Shown: positions 43,126 to 55,546 of the stretch, in pieces | How positions within the stretch are numbered: position 1 is the stretch's first letter | How the letters are laid out: each line of letters opens with the position of its first letter | DNA from: Blastocystis hominis | Taxonomy: Eukaryota; Sar; Bigyra; Opalinata; Blastocystidae | Direction: 5' to 3' | NCBI RefSeq assembly: GCF_000151665.1 | Contig: NW_013171865.1 | Span: forward strand, 823,501-887,500 | DNA: 64,000 nt | The notes under the pieces: model-generated | What the model saw: the letters and a program-made list of their open reading frames with translations, nothing else | The model's database searches: none | Told to the model about the DNA's origin: nothing | Translations under genes and position numbers: made by a program

Positions 43126-46100
43126 ATGTTCCGTTGCATTCCATCCATGCAATTAGTTGTGGTTGGTTGGACCCTGCTAGCTGTAGTAAATGGGCTACTT
43201 TGTGGCCGAAAAGAATGTACTACTTGCAGTTTAGCGACCAATATTATCCCACACTGGGAAGGAAGTGATGAGGTATTGAATAGCAGAGTATTAACGATAG
43301 AAGGATGATTTGCGATACTACCAGTGTAGTAAACATTTATCAGATTATTTCACTGTACAATCTATGTGGATGAATTCTAGCAACACATGGGAGTATTCGG
43401 ATACTGACATTGTGTACGTAGCATTTGTATACTAGTAAGACTCAGAATGAAAAAGTACAATCTCTGGCTGACAGAAAAGGGAGCTAATGCAAGCGAACTC
43501 TGCAAAGAGAAGGTTGGTCGATATTTTTGTATGGAAACATTTCCTCCATGTCGTTCTTCTTCTAACTATAGTGTGTATCCATGCAGAGAGACATGCGATG
43601 ATTTATATTCCACTTGTAAGGAGCAAACTCCAGAGAGCTGCCCCTTGGATGGCCCCTATGTAAATTCTACTGAAGCTGGAAGGGGACGTTCGATTCGTAG
43701 CAATAATAATCTTCAGAGCTGTTTCATGGAGGATGGCTCACTTCGAACATATCCTTTTCCCGCTTGAGTATGAGTATTCTTCATCTTGTACTGCACGCTG
43801 CCTCAATTCCGGCTTTACCTGCATGAACGGAGCCGGATATTCTTCAGAATGTACTCATGTAGATGATGATAGAGCTTTTTTCGAGTGGTAGTGTATCTGC
43901 TCAAACGGAGGTGCTGGGATTGACTGTAGTCTATGTGGAAGCGACAAGGAATGCCCTGGCTCGAATGTGAGAAATATTGAACGAAATTGAAAAACAGGAA
44001 TGCACACGCCAGACCCTATTCTCTGAAAACGAACTGGCTAATTTCTCTTGCAAGACCAGTGACTCGTTTTCTGGGTTTATTTCAGAGTTGTTTGGCGAAT
44101 CTACTGTTTTGCTGCAGCATCTAAACTCCTCCATAATTGAAGTCAATGTCAATAATGGCTATTTTCCATCTCTGCAATCAACGCCCGTGAAATGCTTGTA
44201 TGAGCAATGCTCCATTTTGCCAGGTATTGAGTGCAGCAGTTATCTTTCTGGTTATTCGAGTTGTATTTTATGTAATAAGAGTTCTTGCTCCTTGGAGAAG
44301 AACATGTATTTGAGCGTTTCTGCAGACTTCACTCCCTATTTTGACATAAGGAGTTATCTCTTGGATCCGGTCGTTTATTTGTTTGAAGGAGATGCCAGTT
44401 ACAATCACTCATCACCTTCTGTTTTTGGGTGCAGAGTGGATGGTTCGTGTGTGTGGATCCATGATGGTACCTATGCACAGCACATGTCTTGCTATACTGG
44501 CGTATGTCGAGCCAAGGAGCCCACTCCAGACAAGTACTTTAATGATTGTCGTTTTGTAAACTCAATAGGAGCGGCCTCTATTTGCTGTGGTACATCATTC
44601 TCTTCAATCTCCCTGTACTCTGTATTATTCTCTATCTCTTCACTCACGACAAAAAGAACACTCACTATCAGCCTGTTCACTTTGAGAAAAAGCCCCGATC
44701 GTCCTGCTTATTAAACCTTTTTCTAACTTACAGAGTGATCCTTTGCGAAGACCCCAAGCTCTTTGCGATCGATGAGTACACGGACGAAATCGAATCTTCC
44801 AAGCCTATCTCTGCAGTCTCTGCATTCTGCTGGCGTGATCTGGAATATAAGGAGCGAGTGAGGGAGGACATACCTGTGGACGCTTCTTTCTTGGTTTGGA
44901 TGAAAGCAATGTGTAAGAGATATCTCACCAGACAGTGGACGATGAAGACGGTGATCCAATCACCCCTAGGCTATCTTTCTGCAAGTGGAGGCGTGGTCAA
45001 TGTTGTTAGTAGAAACGGTATGTGTACGAGGATGGATGGTTGACTGTAGGCAGCGCGTTTTTGCAAAGCCTGTACGGAATAACAAAATCGAAGCATGACT
45101 TTATCGGAGGTCAGTTATTCTATGAACGCAGCATGCTGTCACCTTCGGAGGCACTTATGCTGTTGTGCTACATCAATGGAAAAGTGTGGCTTTGCGAGAG
45201 TCTGACGGTTATGGAGTGTGTTCGATCGACCGTCGATATGAATTATCCTTTGTGGGTGTAGGAAGATATGTAATGCTGGAGTGATGGATAGGGATAAAGA
45301 GCAGAGGAAGTCGAGAATCCTGGAAATGCTACGACTTCTTCAGCTGGATTCGATACGAGATAAGTTAGTGCGGGATCTCTCCCACCCGCAGCAAATCATG
45401 CTACAGTGAGAAATAGTTTTTGTATTCATAGCTAGAATAGCGCTCGAGGTCCAGTCGAATCGCCGCGTGATTTTGCTGGATAATGCCTTCGAAGATTTTT
45501 CTCCTGCAGATTATGGCATCGTATGCTTGCTCGTTTCCTAGCGGTGGTAATGAGTAGATGATGAACTATTTGAAGACGGTGGCTCGGACGGGCGTACTTT
45601 TCCTCGTTTATTCCAAGACTCCAATTTCCATTCTATGCAACTATCTGGACAGCGTGCTTGTGTTGGGAGATCATGGCGCTGTTCTGTATTATGGAGACTT
45701 GGTCGAGGGCAAGAAGGTGTTGTTCGATCCCTATTATCGCGAAGAGCCCCACTACAATGCTCTCGATTGCTTATTCCACACGGTAAATGGAAGGTTGCTC
45801 GGAATGATGGTTAGTTGGCATACAGCGATACAACCATATTGAGATCGCTTCGTGGTTCCTTCTTATCGCTTCCTCTGTTTTGATTTGTATTTCATTTCTC
45901 ACCTACAGCTCTATCACCATTCGAAGACAACTCGATGCACCTCCTCCTCCTCCTCCTACTTCTTCTCCCGGTTGTCCTCCGCCTGCTCCCAATCCCTACG
46001 TTCAGCGAATTTTGGACATTCGGGAAACAGTGACATTGAATAAGCGAATTCCGAATGTGGCAAAGCGACTTCGGAAATGCATGACGCGAACGGGTTTTTG

Positions 46101-47335
46101 TCAATGGCACTGCATCTTAGGACTTTTAATTGGGGTGTTTTTGGGAATTTTGTTCTATCAACTCCCGCAGACTCGTGCTGGAATCGAAAAGCGAGAGAAT
46201 CTATTCCGTGTTATCGTATGCCATGATAGATATTATAATTGCGCGTAGTGTGCGATTTGCCTTCTCGCGGGATTATCTGCTTCTATTTTCAATACAAATG
46301 ATTTTCCTGTATTTGTTCATGATCATATTAGCCGCTTCTGTCCTATCCATATTTATCGAATCATGTACTTTTTGTTGGATTATATTTATCTACGCATTTT
46401 GCCTACGTTGGTATTTATATCCTTGTGTGTGTGTGTGTGAGTGTGTGATTGAGCATGCATGAGTGTGTGATTGAGCATGCATGAGTGAGTGATTGAGCAT
46501 GCATGAGTGTGTGAGTGAGCGTGCATGAGTGTGTGAGTGAGCGTGCATGAGTGTGTGAGTGAGCGTGCATGAGTGTATGTATTCATGCTCGTTCACTCGC
46601 CTTGTTATCTTTTGGATCCTTGATTCACGTCCCAAGCATCTTCATTTTGTCAGGTCTGGGGAAAGTTGGAAACCGCTCCATTCTTTTCTGCAGTATATCG
46701 ATGATTATTGTTGTCAGTCTTGCATTTTCCTCATGTTCTTCTCTCTTCTCCCGTGGGCTCTCATCGTTTCTTTTAAGCATAGTATGCATTGGCTTCCGTC
46801 CTCTCAGTATTTTGTTTGTGCTCTATGTGATTATCTCTCTCATCTATATTCTTTCTACATCAAATGGAGCAAGCATCAATATTGTATTATATTCTCTGGT
46901 TGCTTGTTTGTAGTTGCGCATTAGTAACTTGTTCCCTCCAGTAATCGCTTTTCGGGCTCTGATGTATTTGGAATTCAAAGATACTGTGTATGAAGTGCAT
47001 ATTTGGGATCGAAAAGGAGCAATGACTCGACTTACCGGTGATGCAATTCTGCGATATGTAGGGAATAGAGCATTGATTGGATGTAGAATGGAGTCAATCC
47101 TGAAGTAACGCTGGGATCCTATATTGTAGAACTCTTGATATGGAATGCTTTCCTATTGATTATATCTTATTTATTCTACCGCCAGATATGCATCAGCATG
47201 AACGCACATTTAAAGAGACGAAGAGACAAAAAAGAACGACGGAATAGTGAAAGTCGAAGAGAATCGATATCAATGTATGGAGACGTTCTTCATTTAGATG
47301 CTTCTGAAAGCGAACTATTACGTAATGTTGTATGA
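43126..47335 (+). CDS. ABCG-family protein (Adp1-like ectodomain) with degenerate ATPase motifs
   Basis: Signal peptide (SMQLVVVGWTLLAVVNG), then a Cys-rich frizzled-like block (CMETFPPCRSSS, VYPCRETCDDLYSTC), an EGF-like block (CTARCLNSGFTC, CSNGGAGIDCSLC), a further Cys-rich ectodomain, a TM (LYLLWYIILFNLPVLCIIL), an ABC domain and an ABC2-type membrane domain (ILGLLIGVFLGILFYQLP, NLFPPVIAFRALMYLEFKD), as in yeast Adp1 and plant ABCG24/28. In the ABC domain Walker A reads SRNGSAFLQ (no GK-S/T), the signature LSHPQ, Walker B ILLDNAFED (E lost) and the H-loop LVYSKTP. Many introns of 24-36 nt; joins near 43750 and 46250-46900 are unresolved. The stop TGA is at 47333. Confidence 0.75.
46425..46580. 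repeat. About 20-24-bp GTGTGAGTGAGCGTGCATGA minisatellite
   Basis: Six or more copies inside the membrane-domain part of the ABCG-like gene, probably intronic or between exons since no helix is encoded there. Confidence 0.75.
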
Positions 47336-47766
47336 TCTGTTTTTTGAATACTATTGTAATTGCCCTTGAAGCTTTTCTGCCAATGTTTTAAAACTGTATT
47401 CGAATGAGACGCATTCTACTGATGTCTCCTGAAAATGAAAACATAAAAAAAAGAACACAAGGATTGGCACAAGCTCACTCTACAAACAGCTATGATCAAG
47501 GCTTAAGTCACAAATCACAAAACAGGACCGAATTTGAATTGAAAGAAATAACTAACACTGCTTTCTTGGTGACAAGGACGAGTCTTTTACTGAAGAGAGG
47601 AGTGTGTGATAATCACTTAAGAGCAAAATATAGATGCTATAAAGCAGTGATCACATTCTATATATGTCAATCCATATTTAGGTAAGAAATACTTCCTCTA
47701 TGATCCATACATCAATGTAACATTATTATCCACTCTCGTTCAATGGCCTGTATCTCTCAAACAGAG
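47336..47766. other. Convergent spacer
   Basis: Only a weak Lys/Thr/Asn-rich plus-strand frame (47404-47685) without family likeness; not called as a gene. Confidence 0.5.
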
Positions 47767-49520
47767 CTAAATGACATTCACAACCTTATACTTCTGATTA
47801 TTCACTATTTCTGCCAACTCATTCACATATTCAACTACCTTATTCACATCTACAAATATGTTTATGTTTCTCCCATCACGAGGTCGTTTCTTGGATCGAT
47901 CAAATGTATTCCTCGTCAAACATCGATATGCCAATTGTGTTTTTATTGCCATCATGTCATAATACCGAGGCCTCGCTATGGGAGAAAAGAATTCAATAAA
48001 CCCAGAATGCGGCATCATAAACATAATATTCACAAACGCAGCTCCATGATATCCAAGCAAAATATCCGTGCTTTGCATAGAAACGACCTGACTACGATGA
48101 GATTTTCGATCGAAATATGTTTTCTCAAATTCCACAACATCTTTGCACTTCGTTGTGATATTTCCTATCATTTCTTTCTCGTTTAGAATCTGCCGCCATT
48201 CTCCTTTACGTCCAATATAAAGCAATTTTAGCTTGTCTGGCTTTGTGATGAGTTCAGAAATGTTATAGTAACGATACATTGCTTTCTTCACGAGAAGCGG
48301 TTCAACTTTCGATATAAACAGATCGGTCATCGGTGTGTTAATAAAGAAGAAAATCTATATCAAACCAGACAAAATCAAGTACAGCACGCCGAATCCAGAC
48401 ATGATCGTGCTTATAAAAGAAAGTGGAATAAGGAACATAGAATGGCCGAATGTCAGGCGGAAACATGCTTAACGTTCCCGTTAAGAACGAAATCGTCCAA
48501 TCAGTGCGATAGTCGTCGGCTCCGAAGGAAGGATTGACGACAGTGAAGGCAGAAAACTAGTTCAAATGAAGGATTCTTAAAATACCAGAGGAAACTTTTC
48601 GATGTTTGTGACAATGTGATAAAAGTTTGCGATCCATTCTGCATTGTGATAAATGTTCGTATAGCCGCGAGTCGAAATAATAGCTACTCTATCGTACCAC
48701 ACATCAGTGGAATAGGAACGATTGGAGGGAAGCAAAGCGATCGAATCGGGAGAAGGCATGTCGCTCGTAAGTGGAGCTACGGAAAAGGTACTGTCAAACT
48801 CGCGATGCTCTAGATGAAACACAAGGCCAGAATGTACTTTTGCTAATGGTCTGCTCTCTATGCAAAATCATACTATGCGACGGTTTTTGCATTTCAAACC
48901 ATTCGGCGTATTTCACACCCAAACCCAGATGAATTAAATAGGGAAATACTGCACGCCTCCCATGAGATTCTGAGCTTATAGCTAGCTGGGACGTTTGATT
49001 ATTGTAGGAATCAGAAATCGAGTCCCAGGATGCTGCTTTTGTAAAATTAGGGAATTTGAGCTTCATAAGCATATAGGAGGATTTAGGGATGGAGTAACGA
49101 GGCTGATTTTCCGAATTTAAAGGAGTAGAAGAGGAAAGAGGTCTAGGACTTGCTTTAGAAGTAGGTCGTTCGGAGACCGAGGCTGAATTGGTAGAAGTGA
49201 TAATAGGAGCCGTTGTTAGATTGAATTGCTTTGACGGAGACAAACTGGGCTGTGTAGTAGAAACTCCAGAAACAGCTTGATTCGGAATGCGAGTAAAAAA
49301 GGGGACATTTTCAAAAAATGAATGCACATTTTTACCACTCGAATGAGAGGAATACTCAAAAACGGAAGAATGATAGGCAGAATCCAAAATCCGCTGTTTG
49401 TTGATACTATAAGACTTATATGATAGAATATTGTCTTACGTCTTTATAATATTTGATTGAAAGTATAAAAGATAGGTGAAAAGAGCTATAAGCAGAAAAC
49501 AACAAAAACCGGCGAATCTG
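47767..49520 (-). CDS. GT61-family glycosyltransferase
   Basis: Type II membrane protein: TM CCFLLIALFTYLLYF, then INKQRILDSAYHSSVFEYSS, a long Ser/Thr/Pro stem, and a catalytic domain ending with the GT61 signature LLGYHGAAFVNIMFMMPHSGFIEFF (family: GlHGAgltN..FmpPgs.viEi). Related enzymes add xylose or GlcNAc in ER or Golgi. Several introns of about 28-50 nt between 48330 and 48830 are not precisely placed, and the start codon is unresolved. Confidence 0.72.
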
Positions 49521-49597
49521 GTGATTATCTATTCCAAACATTCATAGTACCTATTCTCCATTCAAAATATTAATTATGACAAACAATTACGAAAAAA

Positions 49598-51492
49598 CTA
49601 ATGTTCATCAAAAAGTCTACAAAGACCCCATACATAGTTTCCCATCCTATGATCTTCCATAAGCGATGCTTCCAAACTGAAATGATCAAACTCTTCCTTT
49701 TCGACACCAACTAGTTCCACTTTTGCTTGATTGAAAATGATAGGGTCAGCGGCATTTCCTTCAAATCGATACCGCACTTGCTCCATCATTTCTTCTGTTT
49801 CAATCTTTCCTATATACGGATTGGATCGCAGATGAAGCAAAACGCCTGGAGGATAAAGTTGAGGATACGGGAACCAATCTTTGGTTCCGTTAGAAGAACC
49901 TTCTGTGTTGAGCTTCTTTAAAAAGAGGGAGAAATCGGTGATCTTCTTGGGCTCTTTCGACAAGACGGGAAGGAGTAATTTATCTGCTGTGGCGATTTGC
50001 TGTTCGTAGCTTTTCATATTGTCCCTGAAAATGCGTTTTAGGTCAGCGAGCTATCGATAAGGAGTAGATTCTATATATGTCTACACAATGATTCAGCTTT
50101 GTGTTCAGTGTATCGATGTTTTTGTTGATCAAATCCGTAGTTATCGTCGATTCGTTCTGGCTTTGGACTTTCATTTCCACTTGTTCCTTCAAGTTTTCAC
50201 CCTTCTTTTGGATCAGACTATCTCCTACATTTTTCACTAATTCCTCTTTCTTCCAAACGTCTCGTTGGATTTGGGATCGGACGTTTCCCATATAGGAATT
50301 CACGAGAGTGATCAATGTATCTCGGTACTCATCTAGAATCTTTTGCTGGGATTCTTTGAAGGAGCGGTTGATCCATGCAAGATTGAAAAGATAAGAAAAG
50401 GACTCGTTCAATCGATTGTAGCCATCTACAAACGATTCTTTCACAGGTAATTTCCCCTGTTCAGGCACGGAAATAGGGTCCAATTGAGAGGATTCCGAGG
50501 ATTCCGAGGATTCCGAGGATTCCGCGGATTCATTCTTGCCAATTTGCTTTTCCGAAAAAGGACTCAATCGGTAGTTCTCAATCGAAGTAAGAAGATCATT
50601 CCAACTAGGCTGCTGCTCCCGCATGTAATTAATCATGTTCTACTGAAAAGGTAAAAAAACAATCTACGATCATTAGCTGGTTCTGACTCATAGACGCAAA
50701 AACATCCCGGACTTTGTGCATCGCCATGGAGTTCATGCGTGGAACGAAGTCGTGCATGTTGTTCACAGTGATTACACAGTCCTGCAGCCGAGGAAGCAAG
50801 TTGAGGGAAACACAAGAGGGACAAGCGAAACAATACGCAAACACATTAGAGTACACAGACTGCAAAATTAGGGTGGCGATGGCTGCTGCACCAGCGCCTA
50901 GACTATGCCCAGTAAATACAACACGATAATCTGGATAATGAATTAGTTGTTGGTCTATAAGAGGCTTTAAGGTGGTGATAACATCATTCGCTTCATCACG
51001 CATCCCAGAATGAACAAGACCTCCTTCTAAATGACTTGGCTGGATGATAAGGTCTCTCAAAACATCCAATTCAGATTGCGTACCACGAATGCTGGCTACA
51101 ATCCTAGCTATAATACTTTCGATAAATCTTTACTCTTTGGAACGATGATTCAATGCCAAGAAGCAAGCAGGTTTGCCGAGACTAGCGACAGAATTGAAGA
51201 AAAGTATGTCATTCTTAGGAAGACTAAGAAAATGCGCAAGACTATCCTTATTAGTATGATAGGATCCCAATGCATAGGAAGACATCGAAAGTAACTTTCG
51301 AATCGATACAGTAGAAGGAATCGGCTTTCCTTTTGAGAATGAACTATCTACGTTAAAAATTTTACTCCATGGTTGCTCCGAAACAAGAAGAACCATCACA
51401 TAGAAAAAGTCGTAGTTCATCTTGTCACCAAACGAGTCATAAACACGCTTCAACACAGGCATTAGTCCCCTGGGTCGAAAATAATTTGGCAT
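49598..51492 (-). CDS. Class-3 lipase (diacylglycerol-lipase-like)
   Basis: Start MPNYFRPRGLMPVL at 51492; introns of 30 nt (near 51096-51125), 27 nt (near 50639-50665) and about 34 nt (near 50052). The alpha/beta-hydrolase core is clear: FLALNHRSKEIVASIRGTQSELDVL, VHSGMRDEANDVITTL, VVFTGHSLGAGAAAIATL with the GHSLG nucleophile Ser, and DFVPRMNSMAMHKV. The C-terminal third has an SSE repeat and coiled coil (QQKILDEYRDTLITLV, LINKNIDTLNTKLN), then NPYIGKIETEEMMEQV. Expected to cleave diacylglycerol or other lipids. TAG encoded; TGTTTGTC about 18 nt beyond. Confidence 0.85.
50488..50527. repeat. 9-bp coding repeat GATTCCGAG, four copies
   Basis: Encodes SSESSESSE in the lipase linker. Confidence 0.8.
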
Positions 51493-51611
51493 TGTATATT
51501 GATAAAATTGAATATGGTTTTTCGTACTAGCAATCCACTTTACGTTTTAAATCGGATTCTGTGTTTTCAAGGAATAATGCTTGGAGTACGGGTACTAACA
51601 AACAAACAAAC

Positions 51612-51692
51612 CAATTATTGACCTGCAGGAGATCTTGAGCGGGCTGTTCACCGCCTATTACATCCGTACCTATATTAGACTTGGACTTCTTC
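51612..51692. repeat. Left terminal inverted repeat
   Basis: Pairs with 53473-53550 at roughly 85% by eye. Confidence 0.85.
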
Positions 51693-53472
51693 GAGATCTC
51701 ATATGTACGGAGGATGATTCCACGCCTTTGGATACGCCAGCTGCAGGAGAGCGATGCGCAGTTTCTGAGGACGTACTTGACAAGAGGACGAGCCATCAAC
51801 CGGCGCTACCTGGATCTGTGGTTCAGGCATTCGGAGTTGGCTAGAGAGTGTCAGGTAATCCTGGAAATGCGCTGTGGGAGCTGGTGTTGTGTGGAGACGC
51901 GCTACCCTAAGCTAGAGGGGCCAGAAGGGTGTAAGTGTCCTTGCTGTGGAGAGTGCGAGAAAGAGACCCTAGAGCACTTCCTCTTCAAATGCCGGAGATA
52001 TATGAAAGAAAGATTGGCTTTGGTCCGGAGGATCAGAGAGAGGCTCACGTTGGGGGAGGAGTGTGACGTGGATCCTTTCTCTGATCCGGATGGTTCTCGG
52101 ATTGGATGATGTGTCGACCCACAAAGCAGAAGTACAGGGAGTGAAAAGGAAGTCTGTGAAGAGGGATGCCCTACCTCTGCCCGATAGTCCGAACGACTCA
52201 GAGGCAGCTAGTAGGTTGACACGAGCGCTAGAGAAGGACACAAGTCCGAGACGCGGAGGGACAAAGTCGGATCATAGTGATGGACCTGCAAGGGGAGATC
52301 AAGTAGAGAGCGGGAGAGTTTCGACGCCTGGGGGCGTGCCTAAGAGGGAGAAGTTAGTTGTGTCGCTATCACACCCACCAACTAGCTTTTCGGCGCCGGT
52401 TAAGGTGACCTCTTTGCCACCAGGTACCGGGTAGGAAGAAGAATAGACAGTCTGGAATCGACGAGTTTTTCAAGATGGTGGCGAAGTGGTCAGACAAGGA
52501 CAAGGATTTATCTTCGGACAAGACTTTAGACAAGACTTCGGACAAGGACAAGACTTTGGACAAGACTGGAACGAGGACAAGATCAAGATGGACTGACAGT
52601 AGGAGGACTGTCTTGGACCCGTCGAACCGAAAACGTCTACGACTGGTACAAGAGAGGACATGGAGAGACACCCACGGATTGTCGACAAACGACAGATCTA
52701 CTTCAGACAATGAGCCAATAGAGTCTCTGCTGGCTTTCAAGTTACGCAACGATCGTGTTGCACAAGGATCGAAAGGGGTGACACACCGACAGTCACCCAC
52801 GGATGACGAGGATTCTCAGACCCCCGAGATTATACCTTTAATCGATAGGAAGGATACGGAATATCAGACCCTACGGACGACTGGGAAGAGCTTACCGATA
52901 ACTGGAATTACTCCGGACAAGAACGACGAAGGTTCTCGCGCTGTTTCTACGACTGCTTCGACGACTGCTAATTCGACGTTTTCGACTGCGGATTCTGGTG
53001 ACGCGTGTCAAGTTTCTACTCATATCGCTGTGGACAGCCGATTTCGCCCATATCTATTGTGTAAGGACCCGGTGGATGTGAGAGGCTCGCTACGTGGCTT
53101 TGGTGATTGCAGTGTTATTCCGAGAGGATCCTTGGGACGGAGGGTCATTCAAAGAATTTATTGTTCAGACTGGAGAGATATTGTCAAGGGTTCGATGAGA
53201 AATGATTTTGGCTCTGTGTGTACCTCGTCTGGGGAGAATCATGGTTCGGATAGCCATGGGAGGGATAATTGGGTCCCGAACACAGGAAGGAAGGACTGTG
53301 AGGAAATTCAGACACCAGGTATTAGTCGTGAGAAGTTCTTTGGGGAGAGGAGCGAGTTGGTTGGTTGTGAGGAACTAGCAAAGTTTTTGCAAAGCACTCA
53401 CTATGATCGGCTTACTCTTTTTGGTATTTGGAGCAGAGGGATAGCAAGCAGACCCAAGAGGTCGGCTACTGG

Positions 53473-53550
53473 GAAGAAGTCCAAGGCCGGAAGGTACGGA
53501 CGTAACAGGCGGTGAACAACACGCTCAAGATCTCCTGCAGGTCATTAATT
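53473..53550. repeat. Right terminal inverted repeat
   Basis: Pairs with 51612-51692; followed by (TTTG)8. Confidence 0.85.
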
Positions 53551-54106
53551 TGTTTGTTTGTTTGTTTGTTTGTTTGTTTGTTAAACAATCCACATAATTG
53601 AATGAATCTATGTGAATCGATTCAGATTTAAATATAAATGAAGAGAAGATCATTTGATTGTCGGTCTCCATGGAAAGATTGATTGTTGTCACGAAACATC
53701 AATCGGATTGATTTGAAATGATTTCGTATTGTAGGTTCTGATTATTGATTATATCATTTGGTAGATAGTTTGGTCCATTGCTTACTACAACTCCAACAAC
53801 TATTGTTGTTGCTGTGGATGTTGTTGCTGCTATTGTTACTTCTCTCTTTCTCCCCTACCATTCATTCATTGATTCCAGACCATCAAAATCGATAACAATA
53901 TTCCTTGTCAACAAAAGAAGAAATGGAATCAATGAAAGCAAAGAATCAAGTGTTTCCTTTATGACAATCAATGATCCATCAATCTATGAATGGATGAATG
54001 ATTGAATGAGTGATGAAGGAAAACAGAATGAATGAATGAATAAGAAAGAACAACAATATGTGTCATATGATATCGGATACTGGAAGGTAGGGGAGAAAGA
54101 TGGGAT

Positions 54107-54360
54107 GATGATGATTCAACTTTATTGACACTTCGAAGTAACAATGAATTGATTGGTTATGATTTGTTTTGGATCTTCCAAGTTTAACATCACTAACTTC
54201 TGTATAATGGAGTTTCTGTTGTCCTCGTTTTGGTGACATTGGAAAGTGGATCTAAATATTGAATAGAGATGGTAAATAGATATTCCAAATCTGTTTCAAA
54301 ATGTCAATCTACTTGTATCATTGGGGTATGTTCAATCGAAATCGATTCGAGTATAGTTGA
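54107..54360 (+). pseudogene. Decayed inverted copy of the LRR gene 3' end
   Basis: Reads TTGACACTTCGAAGTAACAA.., GGTTATGATTTGTTTT, ATCTTCCAA.. in the same order as the minus-strand LRR gene at 57355-57600, but with stops and shifted frames and without proper acceptors. Clearly homologous DNA, inverted and about 3.2 kb away. Confidence 0.75.
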
Positions 54361-55495
54361 TAAATAGAATGGAATTGATTTCATATGATTTTCATAGATT
54401 TCAATTCCATTTGGTAAGTTTAAGCTTATCCTATCTTATCTTGTTAGGTGATTTGATTTGATTTGATTCGTTTAATAGGAACACATTTCGATTGATTATG
54501 ATTGGAACAATTCTATCTAGTTCATTTTACAATGATCTGTGGAATTTGTATTGTTGTTTCAAACTGATGGCACATGATTGATTCCATGATTGGTTAAAAT
54601 GGATATATAATAATAATAATGATGATGATAATGATGATGAACAGAAAACAAACAGAAATAAGCAAAACAAAACATGGAACAATCCAAACAAATAATCACA
54701 TATTTCTTTATGAGAATTGAATCAATAAGAATCGACACAATCCAATTTGTCTGGTGGATAGTGAATAATAAGATGAATGTTAGAATATGAAAAAGGGAAT
54801 AAAGAAAAAGAAAATACAAAACAGAAAAACTTAAAACAAATTAGAATCAAAGAATACAAAACAAAAGAAGACAAAAGAAGACAAAAGAAAAAGAAAAAGG
54901 AAGAGGAATAAAATGTACAAATTTAAGAAAATAAGAAACAAAGAAAACTAAAGAATAGCAAAACAAACAAGAATAAACTAAAAATCAAAATCGAAAATGA
55001 AATAATAAAATGAACTACAATGAATTCCAAAAGTTGAAAAATAACAACAACAAATGAAAAATGGAATAATCAAAAATAGATAAGCAACATCAAAACAAAA
55101 ACAAAACAAAAGAATAATGAATCATTGAGTATTATCCAAATTAATACTATCTCAACAAACAAATATGGATTGTGTCGATTCCTATTGATTCAATTCGATT
55201 AAGTGCAATGAATCTTGTCAAAACGATTCGATTGAAGTCGTTCGATCAAGATTCATTCGAAATATGTGATTTGTGGATTCATCGGTGTATAATCACAAAC
55301 AGCATATTGAATATACAATCAAACAATGGATTCCAAGAAAGGCCATTATCGAAATACTCATATTCAAACCACAACACAAATGGTTCTCACAATATGCCTC
55401 ATTATTGTATTGTGATTATCAAATGCTGATTCCATATTGACTTGTTCGAATGGGATCTAATGATTTGAATGATATCAATAATGATAATAATGATC

Positions 55496-55546
<51 letters not shown>

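Larger units (their letters stand above)
51597..53585 (+). mobile_element. Terminal-inverted-repeat element, about 2 kb, with RT-type zinc knuckle ORF
   Basis: About 80-bp imperfect inverted repeats at 51612-51692 and 53473-53550 (shared core ACCTGCAGGAGATCTTGAGC), each capped outward by (AAAC)n/(TTTG)n. Flanks end TA at both sides, compatible with a TA target duplication. Inside, plus strand: a frame ending at 52109 with CPCCGECEKETLEHFLFKC, the CCHC knuckle usually found at the C-terminus of non-LTR reverse transcriptases, but no RT core; a frame to 52434; and a 347-residue frame 52475-53515 with DKT repeats and a basic end (RPKRSATGKKSKAGRYGRNRR region). No transposase recognised. No introns seen. 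Confidence 0.7.

Noticed and set aside
47404-47685. 94-residue plus-strand frame
   Set aside because: Lys/Thr/Asn-rich without splice sites, 3' signal or similarity.
51597-53585. LTR-type element
   Set aside because: Terminal repeats are inverted, not direct, and only about 80 bp; no capsid, protease or integrase seen.
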